Shown piece after piece: positions 1 to 4,945 of a stretch of 11,893 nt of DNA (within the stretch, counting starts at the first letter, position 1; each line of letters begins with the position of its first letter). The position numbers and the translations under genes were made by a program. The stretch is from Methanothrix sp. (GTDB lineage: Archaea > Halobacteriota > Methanosarcinia > Methanotrichales > Methanotrichaceae). The stretch is taken from the NCBI GenBank assembly GCA_011620785.1, contig WOYM01000123.1, positions 1-11,893 of the forward strand. The letters are read 5' to 3'. Under the pieces are notes generated by a model. The model was given only the letters and a program-made list of their open reading frames with translations. It was not told where the DNA came from and made no database searches.

Positions 1-323
1 CTCCTCCTGGCCGCACCGGATGTAAAGGTAAACGAAGAGGAGATAGTGGTCAAGGATACAATTCTAGTCCTGGATCACCTCAATCCTCTGGATCGGTTTG
101 CTATCGTCTCCTTTGCCACTACCACCAGATCTTTCAGCCCCCAATCTCGAGCCCGCTACCCAAGGCCGATAAGGGAAAGGATTTCCTGGGCGAGGAGTAC
201 TTCGATCTGATCTCTCAAGTGCCGGTTCTAGGGAGCTACTTCGCCCTGGGGGAGAGGGTGATAGTGGTGCATGAGGGCCAGGCCTATGAGACGGTGGCCG
301 AAGACGGCTCGGGTTCTGGTTAG
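1..323 (+). pseudogene. 3' end of an unrecognised protein gene with an apparent frameshift
   Basis: The gene enters from the left edge. Reading from base 1 gives a coding-like stretch (LLLAAPDVKVNEEEIVV, then VLDHLNPLDRFAIVSFA) that loses coding character near base 115-130 and stops at 208-210. Reading from base 3 looks non-coding at first but becomes coding-like from about base 125 (DFLGEEYFDLISQVPVLG, then FALGERVIVVHEGQAYETV) and ends at TAG 321-323. The simplest account is one protein interrupted by a -1-type shift, through a lost base, around 105-150. This may be a decayed gene or a sequencing/assembly error. The segment NPLDRFAIVSF faintly recalls the end of a von Willebrand A domain, but no metal-binding motif is visible, so no function is assigned. 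The gene converges on the ATPase gene at 400-1302. Confidence 0.55.
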
Positions 324-350
324 AGCAACAAGAAAAATGAGCGAACAGGA

Positions 351-387
351 GGGTCGGGAGATATCTGCTCGCCCGGCCCGGATTTTT
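351..387 (+). terminator. Hairpin plus T-tract between convergent genes
   Basis: GGGTCGGG (351-358) pairs with CCCGGCCC (372-379) through eight base pairs, one of them G-U, around a 13-base loop. It is followed by TTTTT (383-387) and a further T-rich stretch to about 400. It lies 28 bases after the stop at 323. An A-run at 332-336 gives T5 on the other strand, so it may also end transcription of the ATPase gene. Archaeal termination depends mainly on the T-tract, so the role of the stem is inferred. Confidence 0.5.
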
Positions 388-399
388 CATTATTTTCCT

Positions 400-1302
400 T
401 TATATCTCCATCTGCCCCTTTACATAGAGGTCCTCTGCCACCCGGTTCAGCCTCTCACCCTTCACCTCTCCGCCGTAGTCGGGCAGAATTACAATACCCT
501 TATCATGGTAGCGATTCCGGATATCCTGGATGTAGGAGGTCTGAGAGGCCATCTTCTCCTGGCAGAATTGGCAGGGGCATTCTCCAATCACATGGTTTAT
601 GACAATGGCGGAGACGTTCACTCCATGCGACTGTACCGTCTCAATCAGCCGTCTGCTCTCCTCCACTGCCGCCTTCTCGGGGATGGTCACAACGGTGATG
701 CTCGCGGTCTTGGGATCGGTAAGCGCATTTCTCATGGTCTCAGCCTTCAGACGCATGGCTCTCACCTCTTTTAGTATGGAATCCCCAAATCCCGATTCAA
801 GCATATTGAGAACCCCAATCCATTTATTTCTGATCCCCAGCACCCTGGTGACAAATCCGGTGGTGATGGAGGGCAGCTGGAGCAGAGGGAGGACCATGGC
901 CGTGGGCGCAGAGTCTATGACCACCAGATCGTACTTCTTCTGGACGTAGATGTCATTTAGCTTGTCCATGAATATCAGCTCGGAGACGCCAGGCATGCTG
1001 GCAAAGTCCTCCGGCTTCACCTCCACCTCGAAGAGGCCGAAAAGCGCAGTGATCATGTTCTTATATCTGCGAAAGAAGCCGCGTGACTCCTCGACAAGGT
1101 CTGGCTCATATGCAAATAGATGCTCTTTGATCTTATTCGGCTGGCTTCCCAGGTCTATATCGAAGATATCAGAGAGAGAATGAGCGGGATCCATGGAGAA
1201 GACGAGGGTCTCTAAGCTCTTTTCAGAGGCCCATATGCCTGTCGCTGCAGAACATACGCTCTTTCCCACGCCGCCCTTGCCTGCTACATAAATGAGCTTC
1301 AT
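400..1302 (-). CDS. ArsA/Get3-family P-loop ATPase
   Basis: This 300-residue cytosolic ATPase belongs to the ArsA/Get3 (TRC40) branch of the SIMIBI P-loop NTPases. The deviant Walker A motif GKGGVGKS is at residues 8-15, DPAHS (38-42) is the switch I region, and DSAPT (130-134) is the switch II/Walker B region. Near the C terminus ECPCQFC gives cysteines at about 242, 244 and 247, which contain the CxxC that joins Get3 subunits through zinc. Get3 proteins deliver tail-anchored membrane proteins, whereas ArsA drives arsenite export through ArsB. No arsB, arsC, arsR or arsD gene is adjacent, so a Get3-like targeting or chaperone role is the better guess. The length is a single ATPase unit, as in archaeal Get3 and unlike the doubled bacterial ArsA. 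The start fits the family, with the P-loop close to the N terminus. It is transcribed divergently from the secreted-protein gene at 1404. Confidence 0.88.
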   Translation of the reverse strand: MKLIYVAGKGGVGKSVCSAATGIWASEKSLETLVFSMDPAHSLSDIFDIDLGSQPNKIKEHLFAYEPDLVEESRGFFRRYKNMITALFGLFEVEVKPEDFASMPGVSELIFMDKLNDIYVQKKYDLVVIDSAPTAMVLPLLQLPSITTGFVTRVLGIRNKWIGVLNMLESGFGDSILKEVRAMRLKAETMRNALTDPKTASITVVTIPEKAAVEESRRLIETVQSHGVNVSAIVINHVIGECPCQFCQEKMASQTSYIQDIRNRYHDKGIVILPDYGGEVKGERLNRVAEDLYVKGQMEI

Positions 1303-1350
1303 GGCCTGTACTGATCGGGGGGGGATTTAATTGTTTGCTAATAAAAAGGT

Positions 1351-1363
1351 TTTTCTACTTTCA
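1351..1363 (+). promoter_or_regulatory. Upstream element shared by the two secreted paralogs (copy 1)
   Basis: TTTTCTACTTTCA lies 40 bases before the ATG at 1404 and recurs exactly at 1896-1908 before the second paralog. The bases just upstream are also similar (AAAGGT here, AAAAGC there). A TATA-like TAATAAAA (1340-1347) precedes this copy, whereas in the second copy the TATA box follows it. The element could be an activator site or residue of the duplication that made the gene pair. Confidence 0.4.
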
Positions 1364-1403
1364 AGACATTTTAATGAAATTAATTATAAAAGGGGGCGAA
1401 AGG

Positions 1404-1823
1404 ATGAGGAAGCAACTAATATTAACTGCAGTGTTCATTCTGTCCATTAGCTGGGCGCAATGTATCAGCGACGGGAGGACAGCGAGCCTGGATATCGTTG
1501 GGAGCAATGTGAATAACACCACTTTCATATCGCTGGATGGCGTTCCGGTTGCGCTGGATATAATAGGGAGCACCACCAGTAATATCCAGGTAGGCGCTCT
1601 GGCTAAAGATTTACAATCACAGTGCCGCAATTGCTATGAATGCGGTGCATGCGGTGAGCCGAAGATCTATACCACGCCATGGGACGACTTCAGAAGGCCT
1701 TTATGCTATCCTTGGAGTTCTTATATTCCCACCCGCTACAATAAGCCCATGATCAGCTGGAATACGGGAACCATGAATCAAGAGCCAGTCTCTCTGGGCC
1801 AGGGAAATGGCGTCTCGGGCTGA
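1404..1823 (+). CDS. Small secreted protein with DI[VI]GS repeats and CxxCxxCxxC cluster (paralog 1)
   Basis: Family not recognised. The 139-residue product starts with a Sec signal peptide: MRKQ, a hydrophobic core at 5-17, and likely cleavage after SISWA at residue 18. Two similar repeats follow: SLDIVGSNVNNTTF (28-41) and ALDIIGSTTSNIQV (50-63), 22 residues apart. Next are four cysteines spaced CxxCxxCxxC (74, 77, 80, 83), a PWD motif (92-94) and a tail rich in aromatic residues, proline and glycine. The same order occurs in the next gene, so the two are tandem paralogs. The cysteine ladder could bind metal or form disulfides. The product is probably exported to the cell surface or envelope. 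ATG 1404 is chosen over an in-frame ATG at 1374 because it puts the signal peptide at the N terminus, follows a G-rich stretch (1392-1396) and matches the MR start of the paralog. Confidence 0.8.
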   Translation: MRKQLILTAVFILSISWAQCISDGRTASLDIVGSNVNNTTFISLDGVPVALDIIGSTTSNIQVGALAKDLQSQCRNCYECGACGEPKIYTTPWDDFRRPLCYPWSSYIPTRYNKPMISWNTGTMNQEPVSLGQGNGVSG

Positions 1824-1895
1824 TAACAGAGAAAGATGAAAAAAAGCCTCTCTGGCTGGCAGGCTGTTAGAGGTCTCTTCCGCCAGCCGAAAAGC

Positions 1896-1920
1896 TTTTC
1901 TACTTTCAGTATATATAAAA
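1896..1920 (+). promoter_or_regulatory. Promoter of paralog 2: shared 13-mer plus TATA box
   Basis: The shared TTTTCTACTTTCA (1896-1908) is followed at once by TATATATAAAA (1910-1920), a near-ideal archaeal TATA box. Transcription should start about 25 bases downstream, near 1938-1942. That leaves a short leader carrying the GGAGGGG ribosome-binding site (1945-1951). Confidence 0.65.
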
Positions 1921-1957
1921 CATCCATTAAATATTATGTCCAATGGAGGGGAATGAG

Positions 1958-2371
1958 TTGAGGTATTCTATACTGGCAGCAATGATGATTCTGATGGCAT
2001 CAAGCGCCATGGCCTTTGGCGTCCCAGGATCAGTGGTCGTGGATATTGTGGGGAGCAGTGTGGAGGATACGACGGTTGTGGCCGATGGCCGTGGAGATAT
2101 AGACCTGGAAATCATCGGAAGCACAGCGAAAAACACCATCGTTTCCCCATTTAAGGCAAAAAGTTATCAATCATGCCAGATCTGTCCGCAGTGTCCGACA
2201 TATCCCACACCCATATATCCAACACCTGAATGTCCCACGTGTCCCAGCCCGAATGAAGAGCTGTACAAGCAGCTGATGCCCTGGGATTACAGACATCTGG
2301 GAGTTGATGCCTGGTACGGTGCTTTCTGGTATAGGGACGATCCCAATCTGCCCAAATGGCCGCAGATTTAG
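1958..2371 (+). CDS. Small secreted protein with DI[VI]GS repeats and CxxCxxC cluster (paralog 2)
   Basis: Family not recognised; tandem paralog of the preceding gene. I place the start at TTG 1958, not the in-frame ATG at 1943. GGAGGGG (1945-1951) is a strong ribosome-binding site six bases before the TTG but would lie inside the coding sequence from the ATG, and TTG gives an MR-signal-peptide start like paralog 1. The 137-residue product has a signal peptide (cleavage likely after SSAMA, residue 19), repeats VVDIVGSSVEDTTV (27-40) and DLEIIGSTAKNTIV (49-62), then CxxCxxC at 73, 76 and 79. A proline-rich linker (TYPTPIYPTP) follows, then another CxxC at 92 and 95, PWD at 108-110 and an aromatic tail (WYGAFWY). 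Repeat spacing is 22 residues, as in paralog 1. An extracytoplasmic structural, metal-binding or redox role is possible but unproven. Confidence 0.8.
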   Translation: MRYSILAAMMILMASSAMAFGVPGSVVVDIVGSSVEDTTVVADGRGDIDLEIIGSTAKNTIVSPFKAKSYQSCQICPQCPTYPTPIYPTPECPTCPSPNEELYKQLMPWDYRHLGVDAWYGAFWYRDDPNLPKWPQI

Positions 2372-2399
2372 TAAGCCGTCAGAAAAAAGCTGCCTGGTA

Positions 2400-2469
2400 G
2401 CTATCTTAAGGCAGAGATAGCGCAGGCTCGGGATTTGGCGAAGGACTCGAGGAAAAAAGGTCCTGAGCC
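2400..2469 (+). other. Two strong hairpins in the gap after paralog 2
   Basis: GCTATCT (2400-2406) and AGATAGC (2415-2421) form a perfect 7-bp stem with an 8-base loop. Next, GGCTCGGGA (2425-2433) can pair with TCCTGAGCC (2461-2469), nine base pairs with one G-U. A competing inner stem AGGAC/GTCCT (2442-2446/2460-2464) is also possible. No T-tract follows, so a classical terminator is not indicated. The element may be mRNA 3' structure or a small RNA. Nothing else is evident in 2372-2596 except a TATA-like box near 2561. Confidence 0.35.
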
Positions 2470-2560
2470 ACTCATTCTGGTATAGCGTAGCTTTTATGAA
2501 GCAGACATCGTCCTCCCAGGACGACCTTGCATTCTCGGATAATTCCTGTCAATCCCATAA

Positions 2561-2568
2561 GTTAAATA
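2561..2568 (+). promoter_or_regulatory. Probable TATA box of the PAPS-reductase-family gene
   Basis: GTTAAATA is centred about 32 bases before the ATG at 2597. With the usual archaeal spacing, transcription would start a few bases before or at the ATG. This fits the absence of a ribosome-binding site before that codon. Confidence 0.4.
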
Positions 2569-2596
2569 CCTGCAGCCGAAAACCCTGTAGAAATCC

Positions 2597-4498
2597 ATGC
2601 AAGACCGCAAAAGATCATTCTCTCCGGGCACAATTGAGCTTTTCTGGTGCAGGAAATGTAACCTTCCTCTTTTGTCGGAAGACTGCTCCCTCTGCCACCG
2701 TTCAGGCTTCAGAATCCCCCTATCTCCCCCTGGCGACGTCCGCCTCTGTTCTCGCCGGGGAAAGGACCTGCTCAGAGAGCTATTCCTGCAGAACTGGGGT
2801 GCGGCAGATTTCCTGGATGACAGGCTGATCCTGCTCAACAAGATCGCCGGAATGGACCGGAGGGATCAGGTGATACTTGAGGGCCGACATATTGCCACCC
2901 TCTGGTTTGATATTACTATAGATCAGCACAGGCTGGACCTGGAGATCGCTGGCGCTGCACTGCTTAAAGAAAGGGCGAAGAAGAACCTGGTTGTATGTCA
3001 TGACACCATATTGAAGGGCCACATAAAAGGCAAGTGGCTGGCCGGGGATCAGATCGTAAGCCAGCCCCCATCTTTGGAAGATGGAGATAGCCTCGTCTTG
3101 AGGATCGGGAAGTTCTCCGGCGTGGGAACCGTGCGCAGGAAGGATGAGGCCCAGGCGATCAGGATCAAGGATGTAACCCAGAGGGACTTTGTCTTGAGCG
3201 ACAAACCCACCGCACTGAAGGATACTATCCTGGCCAATGAGGAGCACCTGAAGCGCCTGGAGAAGGAAGCGATGGCCGGGATAAAGGAATATCTCTCCCG
3301 GACCAGGCTTCCAGTGAACATATCGTTCAGCGGGGGGAAAGACAGCCTGGCCTCGCTCATTCTGGCCAGAAAGCTGATGCCCAGAATTGATGTCCTCTTC
3401 ATCAATACGGGCTTGGAGTTCCCCGAGACAGTGGAGTATGTGCAAAAGCTCTGCTCGGACCATAAGCTCAGGCTGCATGAGATCAGAGGGGATGGCGACT
3501 TTTTCGAGCAGGCTAAGATATTCGGCCCTCCTGCCAAAGACTATCGCTGGTGCTGCAAAACCAATAAGCTTGGACCGATGACCTCCTTTTTGGCCGGGCA
3601 ATATCCCAGAGGGTGCGTGACCATTGAAGGGCGCAGAGTCTACGAGTCCTTCAATCGCTCCTCCATAAAGGCAGTGGAGAGGAACCCCTATGTTCCCGGC
3701 CAGACCATGCTCTCACCCATCCGCAACTGGAGAGCCCTGGAGGTCATGCTCTACATCCACTGGAATGGTGAGTTGCCCAACCCTCTTTATGATGAGGACT
3801 ATGAACGAATAGGCTGCTGGCTCTGTCCGGCATCTCTGCAGTCGGAGTTCTCCCGCCTAAAAGAGAGCCACCCCAATCTCTACAGCCGGTGGAACTCCTT
3901 CCTCCATGACTGGAGACAAAAGAACGATCTTGATGAGAGATATGTCGATTGGGGATTTTGGCGTTGGCGAAGGCATCCTCCCAAGATCACCGAGATGGCC
4001 GACTCTTATGGGATCTGTCTGGCATCTTGGGGCGGCATGAAAAAGGAGATATCCCTTCAGGCGGTGAGGGGGAGATCGCCATGCGGCCTGGAGTATTCCG
4101 TTGAGGCCGTCTTGACCTCTCCTCAGAATCATCCTTTCTCCAGTGTGGCCAATGCTCTGGGCATGCTGGGTGAGGCGAAGTATGAGGAGGATATGGGAGC
4201 CGCATTGCTGAAGACAGACAAGGGGAGGGCAACGGTCTTTGCTAACGGCCATATCATGATCATCGCCGGAAGAGAAGAGGCGGAGGAGCTTCTACAGAAG
4301 GTGGTCGAGGTCATACTTCGGGCGCAGATGTGCACGAAATGCGGAATCTGCCTGAAAAACTGCCGCAGAGGTGCGATCTCCCTGGAGAATACCTTTATTG
4401 TGGACCATGAGAAGTGCAATCAATGCGGGAAATGCGCCCGGGGATGCATAGCAATAGACGAGGCGAAGAAGATCTGGAAAGGCATAGGTGCCGGCTGA
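2597..4498 (+). CDS. PUA / PAPS-reductase-family / double 4Fe-4S ferredoxin fusion protein
   Basis: This 633-residue multidomain protein is of a type common in methanogens. Its domains in order are as follows. A zinc ribbon (C18, C21, C30, C33). A PUA-like RNA-binding region, roughly 115-200. An adenine-nucleotide alpha-hydrolase/PAPS-reductase domain with PP-loop SFSGGKDS (243-250). A CC pair (319-320, in RWCCKTNKLGPM) and a CxxC (407-410, in IGCWLCPAS), the CC...CxxC pattern that holds a 4Fe-4S cluster in APS reductases. A C-terminal ferredoxin with two complete CxxCxxCxxxC motifs (579/582/585/589 and 607/610/613/617). The family has been annotated as phosphoadenosine phosphosulfate reductase. 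The zinc ribbon and PUA domain suggest it may instead act on RNA, for example in tRNA sulfur chemistry; the substrate cannot be read from sequence. The terminal ECG(L/I)H motif of thioredoxin-dependent PAPS reductases is absent. The start fits because the zinc ribbon begins soon after it. Confidence 0.87.
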   Translation: MQDRKRSFSPGTIELFWCRKCNLPLLSEDCSLCHRSGFRIPLSPPGDVRLCSRRGKDLLRELFLQNWGAADFLDDRLILLNKIAGMDRRDQVILEGRHIATLWFDITIDQHRLDLEIAGAALLKERAKKNLVVCHDTILKGHIKGKWLAGDQIVSQPPSLEDGDSLVLRIGKFSGVGTVRRKDEAQAIRIKDVTQRDFVLSDKPTALKDTILANEEHLKRLEKEAMAGIKEYLSRTRLPVNISFSGGKDSLASLILARKLMPRIDVLFINTGLEFPETVEYVQKLCSDHKLRLHEIRGDGDFFEQAKIFGPPAKDYRWCCKTNKLGPMTSFLAGQYPRGCVTIEGRRVYESFNRSSIKAVERNPYVPGQTMLSPIRNWRALEVMLYIHWNGELPNPLYDEDYERIGCWLCPASLQSEFSRLKESHPNLYSRWNSFLHDWRQKNDLDERYVDWGFWRWRRHPPKITEMADSYGICLASWGGMKKEISLQAVRGRSPCGLEYSVEAVLTSPQNHPFSSVANALGMLGEAKYEEDMGAALLKTDKGRATVFANGHIMIIAGREEAEELLQKVVEVILRAQMCTKCGICLKNCRRGAISLENTFIVDHEKCNQCGKCARGCIAIDEAKKIWKGIGAG

Positions 4499-4598
4499 GG
4501 CTGGGCGCAGGCGTGGAGCAATTGAGATCTCGATGAAAGGGTTGCCAGGCCAAGCGCATGCTGTGAGGAAGGATCTGCAGAAAGGATGCCAGGTCTAT

Positions 4599-4633
4599 AT
4601 CTACTGGGCTTCTTCTGCCAGTAGATTTAAATA
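4599..4633 (+). promoter_or_regulatory. Perfect hairpin abutting the TATA box of the cold-shock gene
   Basis: ATCTACTGG (4599-4607) and CCAGTAGAT (4618-4626) are exact 9-base inverted repeats with a 10-base loop. The TATA box TTTAAATA (4626-4633) begins at the last base of the palindrome and lies about 42 bases before the csp ATG, giving a predicted start near 4656. GAGG (4661-4664) is the ribosome-binding site, seven bases before the ATG. The hairpin may end the upstream gene's transcript or serve as a regulator site over the BRE/TATA region. Confidence 0.55.
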
Positions 4634-4671
4634 TTCGATTAATAGCAACATTATCGCACTGAGGAATCAGA

Positions 4672-4866
4672 ATGGTAACCGGAACAGTAAAATTCTTCAA
4701 TAGAACCAAGAGATTTGGATTCATTGCAGGCGACGACGGTAAGGATTATTTCGTTCATGCAACCGGCCTCATGCCGGATGTCACCATAGCTGAGGGTGAT
4801 AAGGTCAGCTTCGAGGTAGTTGAGGGCGAAAAAGGCCCCAAGGCAGACAGAGTCGCAAAAGAGTAA
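4672..4866 (+). CDS. Cold-shock domain protein (CspA family)
   Basis: This 64-residue protein is a single cold-shock domain, the full size of the bacterial CspA family. It begins MVTGTVKFFN. The RNP1-like segment is RFGFIAGDDG (14-23), with KRFGFI replacing the usual KGFGFI. The RNP2-like segment is YFVHAT (26-31). The typical second half follows (EGDKVSFEVVEGEKGPKA). It should bind single-stranded RNA or DNA and act as an RNA chaperone in the cytosol. Cold-shock domains are uncommon in archaea but occur in some methanogens and haloarchaea. It has its own promoter and ribosome-binding site. The next gene, tex, encodes another nucleic-acid-binding protein and starts 79 bases downstream. Confidence 0.95.
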   Translation: MVTGTVKFFNRTKRFGFIAGDDGKDYFVHATGLMPDVTIAEGDKVSFEVVEGEKGPKADRVAKE

Positions 4867-4945
4867 TCCAAAATTATCGCGCACAATTCATAAAAGCATA
4901 GTTTTCTATGGGCTGGGAAACCGGCCCAGATTTCCCCTTTCACTA

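Noticed and set aside
271..774. A 167-codon plus-strand frame opposite the ArsA/Get3 ATPase gene
   Set aside because: It lies mostly antisense to a gene with strong family motifs and has no family resemblance of its own.
1455..1465. Lipoprotein lipobox at the signal peptide of paralog 1 (Cys20)
   Set aside because: The residues before the cysteine (WAQC) do not fit a lipobox, and paralog 2 has no cysteine at this position.
2780..3601. A 273-codon minus-strand frame inside the PAPS-reductase-type gene
   Set aside because: Long but antisense to an unmistakable multidomain gene; the composition is that of a shadow frame.
4488..4703. A 71-codon plus-strand frame spanning the gap before csp
   Set aside because: It crosses the csp promoter hairpin, TATA box and start codon, and its composition is not protein-like.
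4820..4945. Extended start for tex at 4820
   Set aside because: The extra 42 codons overlap csp in another frame, and family similarity begins only at 4946.
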